DNA of 64,000 nt from Prevotella sp. (GCA_016291495.1 JAEEXI010000003.1:1-64000), one strand, 5' to 3'. Positions 1-8,481 are shown, counted from the stretch's first letter. Numbers and translations: made by a program. The notes: generated from the letters alone by a model not told the origin.

Positions 1-2
1 TC

Positions 3-185
3 ATCATCGTGGGCGTTATGTTCGTCATCGTCACAGGACTCTCCCGTACGGGGGTGTTGCTGTGGATGACCAAACATATACTTGGAAACCCCAAGAGCCC
101 TGTCCAGATATTGCTGCGCCTGATGCTCTCCGTGGGACTGCTGAGCCCGTTTGTAAACAACACCTCCGTGGTGGCGCTCTTTGTA
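3..185 (+). pseudogene. SLC13/ArsB-type permease fragment
   Basis: The frame opens before the window and gives a hydrophobic stretch with LSRTGVLLW, then LMLSVGLLSPFVNNTSVVAL. This is the pattern of the first transmembrane segments of SLC13-type or ion-transporter-superfamily permeases, where an F-NNT-VVAL motif follows a re-entrant helix. Recognisable homology stops near 185. The frame then runs into bases that make sense only as an esterase gene on the other strand, so the permease is cut off after an early part of the protein. Either a genomic rearrangement or an assembly join could explain this. Family assignment is by motif only. Confidence 0.5.
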
Positions 186-420
186 GTTGCCCGACACATG
201 ATGCGGACGCTGTCCCACGCCACTACGGGCTGTGGTTCCTTCCAGCGCAGGTTGCCGATGGGAGGAGCGGCATAGGGGATGCCACGATAGACATACACAC
301 CAGGATTCTCAGCCAATACACCCTGTATCCGACCACCCTCGATCGCAGAATGGGGTTTTCCACTTCTTTCGCACAGCTCAGAAAGAGCAGTAGTGGTAAT
401 GCAAATAAGATTTTCTTCAT
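186..420 (-). pseudogene. carboxylesterase type B, N-terminal fragment with frameshift
   Basis: On the minus strand an ATG at 420 starts a lipoprotein-like signal (MKKILFALPLLLFLSCAK). A different frame from about 395 downward then gives EGGRIQGVLAENPGVYVYRG, IPYAAPPIGNLRWKEPQPV and AWDSVR. That is the highly conserved start of para-nitrobenzyl or cholinesterase-family esterases. Moving from the signal frame to the esterase frame needs a one-base shift around 380-395. The match ends near 190-205, where a permease fragment on the plus strand abuts it. The catalytic GESAGG region is absent. A promoter-like CAAAGATA (TATCTTTG on the minus strand) at 459-466 suggests the gene was once functional. 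Confidence 0.6.
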
Positions 421-458
421 ATCACTTTATAGTTTATCAGGTTTATATTGAATAGTGG

Positions 459-466
459 CAAAGATA
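459..466 (-). promoter_or_regulatory. -7 box of the esterase remnant
   Basis: TATCTTTG on the minus strand lies about 40 bases before the ATG at 420. It matches the Bacteroidetes TAnnTTTG box. No TTTG is present at the expected -33 spacing. Confidence 0.4.
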
Positions 467-562
467 CGGGTTTCCCCCGACATCCTGTCAACGTTTTCAA
501 CGCTATTTCACAAGATGTTACATGGCATGACGATTTTTGATACAAACGAAGAGGACTTCTAT

Positions 563-593
563 TTGGTTTTTCACTCTGTTTGCGCTATCTTTG
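563..593 (+). promoter_or_regulatory. promoter of the GH31 gene
   Basis: TTTG at 563-566, a 19-base gap and TATCTTTG at 586-593 match the Bacteroidetes consensus. The box ends only four bases before the ATG at 598, so the transcript should start at or very near the start codon. An ATGTTACAT motif at 515-523 lies upstream and recurs in other carbohydrate gene promoters of this window. Confidence 0.75.
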
Positions 594-597
594 CAAC

Positions 598-3057
598 ATG
601 AACATACTAACATCATTGTGCCTGTTCTGTGCTATGACACCGTTCGGGAAGGGTCAGGTGACCGTCAAGAAAGTGGCAAAGAATGCCGTTCGTATCCAAT
701 ATGCCGAGAAAGCAGTGCGCGACACACTACCCGACTGGTTGTATGTCAAACACGACGAAACGGAGAACGATCTTCAGGTGGAAGTGGACAACACCCAAGG
801 TACCGTCGTCGTCAAGACTCCCGACGGCAAGCCCGTCTTCAAGGCTATCCGTCATCAGCAGAAGAACGGAGGCGCCACCCTTGCCATCGTATCACCGAAG
901 GATGAGTATCTCTACGGACTCGGACAGTTTCAAGACGGATATAGCAATATCCGTGGACTCTCCCGCCGACTGACACAGGTGAATACACAGATATCCATCC
1001 CCATGTTGCTCTCCAGTAAGGGCTATGGACTGCTGTGGAACAACTACGGACTCACGGAGTTCAATCCTGGCAGACAGTCCGTCACGCTCACCCCCATCAA
1101 CAGCCAAAGGGCAAAGGTCAAAAGCCAGACCGTCAACGTCACTTCCACAGAGGGTGGAAAACAGGAGGTTCGTGAGCAACATGTCTACGAGGCGACACTC
1201 TCCGTCAAAAAGGAGGGTGACTATGCCCTGCTCCTTGACGTGGGACAGAAGATGGCCCGCCGCCATCACCTTACCATCGACGGACAGACAGTCATCGACA
1301 TGCAGAACCTTTGGTTGCCACCAACGGCCTCTACTATCGTACACCTGAAGAAAGGGAAGCACCGACTCAAAGCAGAACTATCGAAAGATGACCAACCGGT
1401 CGTCTACTACCACCCCATCACTGATGAAACGGTATTCCACTCCCCCATTGCTCAAAGCGTCGATTATACCGTATTTATCGGTTCTCCTGATGAAATCATC
1501 GCCACCTACCGTGAACTGACAGGTAAGGCTCCGCTGATGCCCCGCTGGGCAACAGGCTATATCCATTGCCGGGAGCGTTTCCATTCGCAGAACGAGATCC
1601 TACAGACCGTCGGCCGTTTCAAGAAAGAGAAGATGCCACTGGACGTCATCGTACAGGACTGGCAGTACTGGGGAAAATACGGCTGGAACTCCATGTGCTT
1701 CGACGAAGACTACTATCCTGATCCGAAACGGATGATGGACAGTCTGCACCACCAGGGAGTCAAACTGATGCTCAGCGTATGGTCGAAGATCGACAGGAAC
1801 TCAGAGGTGGGGCGGCAGATGGCACTGGAAGGGCACTACATACCCGGTACTGACTGGATAGACTTCTTCTCGCCAACAGCGGCACGGGCTTATTGGCAGA
1901 ACTTCAGCAGGCGGCTGTTGCCGATAGGTATTGATGCCTGGTGGCAGGATGCCACAGAGCCGGAGAACGACGACCTGGCAGGGCGACGGGTGAATGACGG
2001 ACGATGGTCTGGAGAGGAGGTGCGTAATGTCTATCCCTTGCTGGTCAACAAGACTGTCTATGAGGGACTGCGCCACGACCAGCCTGAGAAACGCCCGATG
2101 ATTCTGACACGTTGCGGATTCCCAGGTATCCAGCGTTACGGCTCTGCCCTGTGGTCTGGCGACGTGGGTAACGACTGGGAGTCGTTCCGTCGGCAGTTGA
2201 CAGCTGGGCTGGGCATGCAGGCGGCCGGCATCCCTTGGTGGACGTATGATGCCGGTGGTTTCTTCCGTCCTAATGACCAATATACCAATCAGGACTATAT
2301 CGAGCGAATGCTGCGATGGATAGAAACCGCTGTTTATCTGCCCCTGATGCGGGTACACGGCTATATGAGTAATACGGAACCGTGGAACTACGACAAGGAA
2401 GCACAGGATATCATCAAAGCCTGTCTGTTGGAGCGCTACCGTCTGCAGGCATATATCTACACGGAAGCGGCAGCCATCACCTACGAGGGTTCCACGCTGA
2501 TGCGCCCGTTGGTCTTCGACTTCGCCGGTGATGAGGAGGCTTTACGCCAAGACTACGAGTATATGTTCGGCAAGTCACTCCTCATCAGTCCGATCACCGA
2601 ACCCGGTGTCACGACGTGGAAGACCTATCTGCCCAAGAACACGACGGGATGGTATGACTACCATACCACACAATACTATGACGGAGGACAGACCATCGCT
2701 ACTGCCGTCAACAAGGCATATATCCCTGTTTTCGTCCGTGGCGGCAGCATACTGCCTCTTGCCATCGATCCCTATACCGCCTCCATGACCATCCATCAGC
2801 CCATGGAGATTCGGGTCTATCCCGGTGCCGATGCGGAATATACGCTCTATGAGGATGACGGATATAGCAATGACTATGAGCAGGGCGATTGGTCACGCAT
2901 CACTTTCCGATGGGACGATAATCTGCAGCGACTGACCATCGGGCAGCGGGAGGGGAAGTTCCGTACGATGCCGGAAAAGAGACGATTCGTAATCACCCTG
3001 CCTGATGGCAAGGTGAAAACGGTCGACTATAGCGGGGAGCAGCTTTCTGTTCAGTAA
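598..3057 (+). CDS. GH31 alpha-glycosidase with PA14-like insert (alpha-xylosidase-like)
   Basis: A retaining alpha-glycosidase of family GH31, predicted to be exported and to act on alpha-linked xylose or glucose in plant oligosaccharides. From the ATG at 598 it has 819 residues, beginning with a short signal peptide (MNILTSLCLFCAM). The N-terminal beta-sandwich contains DEYLYGLGQF. A PA14-like insert lies around residues 190-285, as in xyloglucan-utilisation alpha-xylosidases. The barrel carries the nucleophile in WWQDATEPE (Asp about 451) and the acid/base in WSGDVGNDW (Asp about 522). C-terminal beta domains follow, with VFVRGGSILP and YEDDG. An in-frame TTG at 580 lies inside the promoter, so ATG 598 is preferred. 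It is monocistronic and convergent with rnr. Family is certain; exact substrate is inferred. Confidence 0.9.
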   Translation: MNILTSLCLFCAMTPFGKGQVTVKKVAKNAVRIQYAEKAVRDTLPDWLYVKHDETENDLQVEVDNTQGTVVVKTPDGKPVFKAIRHQQKNGGATLAIVSPKDEYLYGLGQFQDGYSNIRGLSRRLTQVNTQISIPMLLSSKGYGLLWNNYGLTEFNPGRQSVTLTPINSQRAKVKSQTVNVTSTEGGKQEVREQHVYEATLSVKKEGDYALLLDVGQKMARRHHLTIDGQTVIDMQNLWLPPTASTIVHLKKGKHRLKAELSKDDQPVVYYHPITDETVFHSPIAQSVDYTVFIGSPDEIIATYRELTGKAPLMPRWATGYIHCRERFHSQNEILQTVGRFKKEKMPLDVIVQDWQYWGKYGWNSMCFDEDYYPDPKRMMDSLHHQGVKLMLSVWSKIDRNSEVGRQMALEGHYIPGTDWIDFFSPTAARAYWQNFSRRLLPIGIDAWWQDATEPENDDLAGRRVNDGRWSGEEVRNVYPLLVNKTVYEGLRHDQPEKRPMILTRCGFPGIQRYGSALWSGDVGNDWESFRRQLTAGLGMQAAGIPWWTYDAGGFFRPNDQYTNQDYIERMLRWIETAVYLPLMRVHGYMSNTEPWNYDKEAQDIIKACLLERYRLQAYIYTEAAAITYEGSTLMRPLVFDFAGDEEALRQDYEYMFGKSLLISPITEPGVTTWKTYLPKNTTGWYDYHTTQYYDGGQTIATAVNKAYIPVFVRGGSILPLAIDPYTASMTIHQPMEIRVYPGADAEYTLYEDDGYSNDYEQGDWSRITFRWDDNLQRLTIGQREGKFRTMPEKRRFVITLPDGKVKTVDYSGEQLSVQ

Positions 3058-3064
3058 CGAGAAA

Positions 3065-5221
3065 TCAATCTGCCAAAGCGAAATCGAGCTGTCGCTTTTC
3101 AATATTCGCCCTTGCCACCTTAATACGGATGGGGTCGCCTAACTGGTATTTGTGGTGATGGCGACGGCCGACAAGGCAGTAGTTGCGTTCGTCGAAGTCG
3201 TAATAGTCGTCGTCAAGGTCGCGCATAGGCACCATACCCTCGCAATGATTCTCGTCTATTTCACAGTAGATGCCATAAGACTGGATGCCGCTGATATGGG
3301 CGTCGAAGGTCTCGCCGACCTTGTCTTCCATGAACTCTACCATCTTGTATTTGATGGAATCACGCTCTGCCTGCTGGGCGACAGTCTCCATATCGGAACA
3401 ATGCTCGCAGAGTTCCTCGTATTTCTCCTGATTGGCACTCCTGCCGCCATCCTGATACTTAGTCAACAGGCGGTGCACCATCGTGTCGGGATAACGACGG
3501 ATGGGTGAGGTGAAATGGGTATAATATTCAAAGGCGAGTCCGTAGTGCCCGATGTTATGGGTGGAGTATTTGGCCTTCATCATGGCACGGAGGGCAACGG
3601 TCTCGATAAGTTTCTGCTCCTTCTTACCTTGACAACCGTCCATCAGGCTGTTCAGCGACTTCGAGATAGCACCCTTTGTACCACTCGTCTTCATCTTGTA
3701 GCCAAATTTCACCACGAACTCACGCAGGCTCTCGAGCTTGGTGGGATCGGGCTGGTCGTGAATACGGTAGACGAAGGTCTTCTTGGCTTTGGGCTGTTGA
3801 CGATTGTTTTTGGGCTGTTCTTTCTTACCTATACTCTCTGCGACGTACTTGTTGGCAAGCAACATGAACTCCTCGATGAGCTGGGTGGCATCGTTCGATT
3901 TCTTGAAATAGGCACGAACGGGTTTTCCCTGTTCGTCGATATCGAAATGCAACTCCTCGCGGTCGAACTTCACGGCACCGTCCTTGAAGCGACGCTCGCG
4001 AAGACGTTTGGCTAACTTGTCCAATATTCGCAGTTCTTCGGCATAATCGCCATCTTTACCCATCAAGATGTCCTGCACCTCTTCATAGGCATATCGTCTA
4101 TTGCTCTTGATGACGGTATGGGCAATATGGTAGTCCTTGACATTGGCGTCTTCGTCTAAAGCGAAGATAACACTGTAGCAAAGCTTTTCCTCGTCAGGAC
4201 GCAACGAACAAATGAAGTTGCAAAGGCGTTCGGGCAGCATCGGAATGGTGCGGTCTACGAGATAGACACTCGTAGCACGCTTCACAGCTTCTTTGTCGAT
4301 GATAGAACCCTCCTTGACGTAGTGGCTGACGTCGGCGATATGTACACCGACCTCCCACCATTTGCCCTGTTTACGAATCGAGAGCGCATCGTCGAAGTCC
4401 TTGGCATCCTTGGGGTCGATGGTACAGGTAAAGACATCACGGAAGTCCTCACGACGTTTAATCTCCTGTTCGGTGATGCCTGGCTCGATCTTCTCAGCGG
4501 CATCCTCAACGGCTTTCGGATATTTATACGGCAGTCCGTACTGGGCAAGGATGGCATGCATCTCCACATTGTTGTCGCCTTCTTTACCTAATACGTCGAT
4601 GACCTCACCCACGATATTTTTCGAATCCTTCGAGGGCCATTGGGTAATCTTCACCACCGCTTTGTCGCCCGTCTTACCGCCTTTCAGTTTTTTCTTAGGT
4701 ATCAACACATCATGCACGAAGATATTACCCTCCGTCACCAAGAAGGCAAAGTCTTTCTCCACCTTCAGTTTGCCGACGGCCTGATCCATCTTATGCGACA
4801 GGATTTCGACCACCATCGCCTCCTTGATATGTTTCTCCCGACGTGCCATCATCGCTACTTTGACACGGTCGCCATTAAGGGCAAACATCGAGTTGCGTTC
4901 AGAGACGAAGATGGGTTTACCGCCGTCGTCAGGCTGGAAGGAATTCTTGCCGTTTGCCTTACGGATAAACGTTCCCTCCTGCACCTGTGTCTTCAGATTC
5001 AGGCAATAAGCGTTATCAGAGGTCTTGGTGAGATAGTCGTCCCACGTCATCTCGTCTAGCGTATCGATGGCAAGCATCTTGGCAGGATGCGTATCGAGTT
5101 TTAGGGCACGGAATATTTGTTTGAACGAATAAGTCTCGTTCGGATGTTCTTGGAAAAGGGTTTGCAGCTGCTCTACAATCTGCTTCTTCGTCACTCTTTT
5201 CCCACCTTTCTTTTTACTCAT
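3065..5221 (-). CDS. rnr: ribonuclease R
   Basis: A processive 3'-5' exoribonuclease of the RNase II/RNB family that degrades structured RNA in the cytoplasm. The 718 residues contain an N-terminal helix-turn-helix-like segment (KKQIVEQLQTLFQ), cold-shock domains around residues 70-220, and the RNB catalytic core. Metal-binding aspartates are seen in CTIDPKDAKDFDDALSI (about 267-283). HYGLAFEYYTHFTSPIRRYP is the RNB signature near 570. A C-terminal S1 domain (GETFDAHISGIQSYGIYCEI) follows. The N-terminus is lysine-rich (MSKKKGGKRVTKK), usual in Bacteroidales. Seven bases separate its end from the convergent GH31 gene. The divergent 5' region is shared with the epimerase gene at 5389. Confidence 0.97.
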   Translation of the reverse strand: MSKKKGGKRVTKKQIVEQLQTLFQEHPNETYSFKQIFRALKLDTHPAKMLAIDTLDEMTWDDYLTKTSDNAYCLNLKTQVQEGTFIRKANGKNSFQPDDGGKPIFVSERNSMFALNGDRVKVAMMARREKHIKEAMVVEILSHKMDQAVGKLKVEKDFAFLVTEGNIFVHDVLIPKKKLKGGKTGDKAVVKITQWPSKDSKNIVGEVIDVLGKEGDNNVEMHAILAQYGLPYKYPKAVEDAAEKIEPGITEQEIKRREDFRDVFTCTIDPKDAKDFDDALSIRKQGKWWEVGVHIADVSHYVKEGSIIDKEAVKRATSVYLVDRTIPMLPERLCNFICSLRPDEEKLCYSVIFALDEDANVKDYHIAHTVIKSNRRYAYEEVQDILMGKDGDYAEELRILDKLAKRLRERRFKDGAVKFDREELHFDIDEQGKPVRAYFKKSNDATQLIEEFMLLANKYVAESIGKKEQPKNNRQQPKAKKTFVYRIHDQPDPTKLESLREFVVKFGYKMKTSGTKGAISKSLNSLMDGCQGKKEQKLIETVALRAMMKAKYSTHNIGHYGLAFEYYTHFTSPIRRYPDTMVHRLLTKYQDGGRSANQEKYEELCEHCSDMETVAQQAERDSIKYKMVEFMEDKVGETFDAHISGIQSYGIYCEIDENHCEGMVPMRDLDDDYYDFDERNYCLVGRRHHHKYQLGDPIRIKVARANIEKRQLDFALAD

Positions 5222-5248
5222 AGCATTACGTTTTTAGTTTCTTTGGCA

Positions 5249-5256
5249 CAAATATA
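5249..5256 (-). promoter_or_regulatory. -7 box of rnr
   Basis: TATATTTG on the minus strand, 27 bases before the rnr ATG. No clear -33 TTTG. Confidence 0.5.
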
Positions 5257-5277
5257 CGAATAATTCCCAATTAATTT

Positions 5278-5310
5278 GTACCTTTGCTCTTAAAAAATGA
5301 GCGAAGGTAC
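5278..5310. repeat. inverted repeat containing a TACCTTTG box
   Basis: GTACCTTTGCTC (5278-5289) faces GAGCGAAGGTAC (5299-5310), twelve-base arms with one mismatch around a nine-base loop. The left arm contains TACCTTTG, a perfect -7 box reading toward the epimerase gene. The right arm carries the near-mirror box TACCTTCG reading toward rnr. It sits midway between the two divergent genes, so it may be an operator or a paired promoter. Confidence 0.5.
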
Positions 5311-5362
5311 TCATATTCGACAAAAAAGAAGATGAATCTTCGTTTTTATACTCATTTAATCG

Positions 5363-5370
5363 TACCTTTG
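5363..5370 (+). promoter_or_regulatory. -7 box of the epimerase/PAP2 operon
   Basis: TACCTTTG 18 bases before the ATG at 5389. It repeats the box seen at 5279-5286, giving two tandem -7-like boxes. The -33 element is poor. Confidence 0.5.
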
Positions 5371-5388
5371 CGCTGAAATTTTAATAAA

Positions 5389-6387
5389 ATGAAGATATTA
5401 ATCACCGGAGCCAGTGGCTTTATTGGTTCTTTCATTGTAGAAGAAGCACTGAAAAGGGGCTTTGAGACATGGGCGGCTATCCGCAAGTCGAGCTCGAAAG
5501 CTTTTCTGCAGGATGAACGTATCCATTTCATTGAATTGGACTTCTCATCGGAGAAGAAGTTAACGGAACAGTTGCAGGGAAAGGACTTCGATTATGTAGT
5601 GCATGCCGCTGGTGTCACGAAGTGTCTGAACAAAGACGACTTCTTCCGCATCAACACGGAAGGTACTAAGAATTTTGTCAGTGCGTTGCAGTATACGAAG
5701 ATGCCTCTGAAACGCTTTGTATATATCAGTAGTCTGAGTATCATGGGTGCCATCCGCGAGCAACAGCCATACAAGGAGATTACCGAGCGTGACATACCCC
5801 AACCCAATACCGCCTATGGCGAGAGTAAACTTGCTGCTGAGAAATATCTCTCAACGCTAACAGCGAACTCCTTCCCTTACGTCATTCTCCGTCCCACAGG
5901 TGTCTATGGTCCCCGTGAGCGTGACTACTTCATGATGGCCAAGAGCATACAGCAGCATCTTGACTTCGCTGTTGGTTATAAGCAACAAGATATCACCTTC
6001 GTCTATGTCACCGATGTCGTACAGGCAGTATTTCTTGCTCTAGAGAAAGGAAAGACTGGTCGCAGCTATTTCCTCAGCGACGGAGAGGTTTATCAGTCGA
6101 GCACCTTCAGTGATCTTATCCGCAAGGAACTGGGTAATCCCTGGTGGATACGCGTCACCGCCCCACTATGGCTTTTACGCATTATCACCTGCGTCGGTGA
6201 GATGATAAGCCATATAACAGGTAAGGTAACCGCCTTGAACAAAGATAAATACAACATTATGAAACAGCGTAATTGGCGCTGTGATATCACGCCTGCCCGA
6301 CAGGAACTGGGTTATGAGCCCAAGGTAAAACTCGCCGAGGGCGTGCATAACAGTATCCTATGGTATAAGAAGAACAAGTGGTTATGA
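5389..6387 (+). CDS. extended SDR, NAD(P)-dependent epimerase/reductase
   Basis: An extended short-chain dehydrogenase/reductase of 332 residues. The Rossmann motif GASGFIG occupies residues 7-13, and the catalytic Tyr and Lys are in YGESK (about 143-147). The middle resembles 3-beta-hydroxysteroid or NAD-dependent epimerase families (HAAGVTK; LRPTGVYGPRERDYF). The next gene overlaps it by four bases (ATGA) and encodes an Aur1/PAP2-type lipid phosphotransferase or phosphatase. A Bacteroides SDR of this annotation class (BT_0972) has been reported as a 3-ketosphinganine reductase, so a role in sphingolipid synthesis is a reasonable inference. Sugar epimerisation remains possible. Confidence 0.75.
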   Translation: MKILITGASGFIGSFIVEEALKRGFETWAAIRKSSSKAFLQDERIHFIELDFSSEKKLTEQLQGKDFDYVVHAAGVTKCLNKDDFFRINTEGTKNFVSALQYTKMPLKRFVYISSLSIMGAIREQQPYKEITERDIPQPNTAYGESKLAAEKYLSTLTANSFPYVILRPTGVYGPRERDYFMMAKSIQQHLDFAVGYKQQDITFVYVTDVVQAVFLALEKGKTGRSYFLSDGEVYQSSTFSDLIRKELGNPWWIRVTAPLWLLRIITCVGEMISHITGKVTALNKDKYNIMKQRNWRCDITPARQELGYEPKVKLAEGVHNSILWYKKNKWL

Positions 6388-7334
6388 ACAATAGCAAACA
6401 GTCAAAAGCCAAAAGCCAAATCTGGGCAGCAGAATGGGTCATCATCAGCTATATCGCTTTCACGTTAATCCTGATGGCATGCTGGTGGGACCGTCTTGTG
6501 AATCCTGCCGGGATGTTATGGTTGCGTGGGTGTCTCCTTCTAGTTATGGGAGTGTTATGGCTAATCTATCGCTGGCGCCCCTGCAAACTGACCCGTCTGA
6601 TACGGGTCACAGGACTGATGATTCTGTTGTCATGGTTCTATTCTGACACCTACGATGTCAACCGGGTTTTACCCAACCTCGACTATGTGTTTGCCTCTTG
6701 GGAACAACAACTCTTTGGTTGTCAGCCCTCCCTGTTGTTCTCACAGGTCTGTCCGTGGGGTTGGTTCTCTGAATTGATGTGTTTAGGGTATGTCAGTTAT
6801 TTCCCTTTGATGGTTACCATCCTCCTCTATTATTTCATACGCCGCTATGAGGAGTTCGGTATGGCTTCCTTCGTCCTGATATCTTCCTTCTTCGTCTATT
6901 ACACCATCTTTGTCATCTTGCCTGTTACAGGTCCACAATTCTATTATCTGGCAGTGGGAACCGACAATATCGCTGCTGGAATATTTCCCGACTTAGGGAA
7001 CTGGTTCCTGACCCATAGCGAACGAATGGCGGCGCCTGGGTGGAGCGACGGTTTCTGGTATCACCTGCTTGACATCACCCATGATGCCGGTGAGCGTCCG
7101 ACAGCAGCATTCCCCAGCAGCCACGTTGGTGTGACTACCGTAATGATGTTGCTGGCGTGTCATACCCGCAGTAAGGCACTGACCCTTTCGATGCTTCCTT
7201 TCTATCTGCTGATGTGTTTATCAACGGTATATATCTATGCCCACTATGCTATCGACGCGATAGCAGGACTTCTGACAGGCATTGTCATCTATTGGGCATT
7301 AAGATTATGGGCAAAAAAAATGGAACTCCGCTGA
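6384..7334 (+). CDS. PAP2 family protein, Aur1/inositolphosphotransferase-like
   Basis: A membrane protein of 316 residues with about six hydrophobic segments. FPSSHVGVT corresponds to the phosphatase C2 motif, and YIYAHYAIDAIAG to C3, with the His and Asp expected for Aur1-type inositolphosphoryl-ceramide synthases and related PAP2 proteins. The classical C1 KxxxxxxRP motif is not evident, as in Aur1 relatives. Translation is probably coupled to the preceding SDR through the ATGA overlap. The ATG at 6384 is preferred over the GTG at 6378. The N-terminus is encoded by a heptanucleotide repeat (CAAAAGC units at 6403-6420) and looks like added low-complexity sequence. Lipid headgroup transfer or dephosphorylation is inferred. 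Confidence 0.75.
   Translation: MNNSKQSKAKSQIWAAEWVIISYIAFTLILMACWWDRLVNPAGMLWLRGCLLLVMGVLWLIYRWRPCKLTRLIRVTGLMILLSWFYSDTYDVNRVLPNLDYVFASWEQQLFGCQPSLLFSQVCPWGWFSELMCLGYVSYFPLMVTILLYYFIRRYEEFGMASFVLISSFFVYYTIFVILPVTGPQFYYLAVGTDNIAAGIFPDLGNWFLTHSERMAAPGWSDGFWYHLLDITHDAGERPTAAFPSSHVGVTTVMMLLACHTRSKALTLSMLPFYLLMCLSTVYIYAHYAIDAIAGLLTGIVIYWALRLWAKKMELR
6403..6420 (+). repeat. heptanucleotide tandem repeat (CAAAAGC)
   Basis: Two and a half copies of a seven-base unit inside the 5' coding part of the PAP2 gene. It is one of several period-7 tracts in the window. Confidence 0.6.
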
Positions 7335-7350
7335 GTTCCTAATCTTTGTT
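7322..7350 (+). terminator. possible terminator spanning the PAP2 stop codon
   Basis: GGAACTC (7322-7328), loop CGCT and GAGTTCC (7333-7339) form a seven-base stem, followed by TAATCTTTGTT. The uridine tract is interrupted, so efficiency is uncertain. Confidence 0.4.
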
Positions 7351-7617
7351 AACCTTAAATCTAATACTATGAAAAACACGTTGCAAACGTACAAACTTCT
7401 TGATAATCTGCAAGTTTTAAGTACGACATTTTTCTGTGCCCGCACACTTTCTTGATATAAATCAATTAAAAAGAGCGAAAAATGCAGGAAAAATTTGGTG
7501 GGTTGCAAATAAATTCCTATCTTTGCAGGCGATAACAGAACATTAATAATGATTTAGGATTTCGACCCATCGACGTCGGAATTCTTTATTTTTTTGAATA
7601 TTTAAAATTAAGATAGT
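7335..7617 (+). other. intergenic region with a 28-codon leader ORF and the greA promoter
   Basis: ATG at 7369 opens a 28-residue frame (MKNTLQTYKLLDNLQ...) ending at 7455, preceded by TTAACCTTAAATCTAATACT. Coding is not established. The rest is AT-rich, with the greA promoter at 7494-7525 and a long 5' leader (about 85 bases) before greA. No other feature was seen. Confidence 0.35.
7494..7525 (+). promoter_or_regulatory. promoter of greA-HIT operon
   Basis: TTTG (7494-7497), 20-base gap, TATCTTTG (7518-7525). An excellent match to the Bacteroidetes housekeeping promoter. Confidence 0.8.
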
Positions 7618-8085
7618 ATGGCTTATATGTCACAAGAAGGCTACGATAAGTTAGTAGCCGAACTGCAGCGATTGGAAAGCGTAGAGCGTCCCAAGGCCTC
7701 CGCTGCCATTGCCGAAGCTCGCGATAAAGGCGACTTAAGTGAGAATAGCGAGTATGATGCCGCGAAAGAGGCACAAGCTCATCTGGAAGACAAAATCAAC
7801 CAATTGAAGGTGACCATCTCCGAGGCGAAGATTGTAGACACCTCCCGTCTGAGTACAGATTCCGTACAGATTCTGACCAAGGTGGAGATGACTAATCTGA
7901 CCACCAAAGCGAAGATGTCGTACACCATCGTCAGTGAGAATGAGGCCGACCTCCGTGCCGGTAAGATTTCCATCAAGACTCCGATTGCTCAAGGTCTTCT
8001 GGGAAAAAAGGTTGGTGACGAGGTAGAGGTCCAGATTCCCCGCGGTACCATCAAACTACGTATCGAGAACATTAGTATTGCATAA
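7618..8085 (+). CDS. greA: transcription elongation factor GreA
   Basis: Rescues backtracked RNA polymerase by stimulating cleavage of the nascent transcript. The 155-residue length is typical. The N-terminal coiled coil contains GDLSENSEYDAAKEAQAHLE (about 38-57), with the acidic residues that reach the polymerase active site. The C-terminal FKBP-like domain ends in SPIAQGLLGKKVGDEVEVQIP-type sequence, here with TPIAQGLLGKKVGDE. It is followed after three bases by a HIT protein gene, so the two are co-transcribed and share the terminator at 8464-8497. Confidence 0.97.
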   Translation: MAYMSQEGYDKLVAELQRLESVERPKASAAIAEARDKGDLSENSEYDAAKEAQAHLEDKINQLKVTISEAKIVDTSRLSTDSVQILTKVEMTNLTTKAKMSYTIVSENEADLRAGKISIKTPIAQGLLGKKVGDEVEVQIPRGTIKLRIENISIA

Positions 8086-8088
8086 CCT

Positions 8089-8481
8089 ATGGATATATTC
8101 AGCAAGATTGCAGCAGGGGAGATTCCCAGTTACAAATGTGCAGAGAACGAGGAGTTCTACGCTTTCCTGGACATCAACCCTTTGGTAAAGGGACACACCT
8201 TGGTGATTCCCCGTCGTGAAGTAGACTATTTCTTTGATATGGACGATGACGAGTTGGCACGTTATCAGCAGTTTGCCAAACGTGTTGCTATCGCCATCAA
8301 AAAGGCATTTCCCTGTCGTAAAGTGGCGCAGGTTGTTCTGGGCCTGGAAGTTGCTCATGCACATATCCATTTGATTCCGATGCAGAGTGAGGCTGATGCC
8401 GATTTCCGCAAGGAAAAACTGAAACTCTCGGAAGAAGAATTCAAGGAGATTGCAGCAAAGATTCAAAAAGCGTTTGAATAA
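8089..8481 (+). CDS. HIT family nucleotide-binding protein
   Basis: A histidine-triad protein of 130 residues, probably hydrolysing nucleoside phosphoramidates or adenylates (HINT branch). The N-terminus CIFxKIxxGEIP-type motif appears as MDIFSKIAAGEIPSYKC. The catalytic triad is HAHIHLIPM (about residues 88-96). DINPLVKGHTLVIPRREV is the family's first strand region. It lies three bases after greA, an arrangement found in many Bacteroidales. Its stop codon lies inside the terminator stem. Confidence 0.93.
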   Translation: MDIFSKIAAGEIPSYKCAENEEFYAFLDINPLVKGHTLVIPRREVDYFFDMDDDELARYQQFAKRVAIAIKKAFPCRKVAQVVLGLEVAHAHIHLIPMQSEADADFRKEKLKLSEEEFKEIAAKIQKAFE

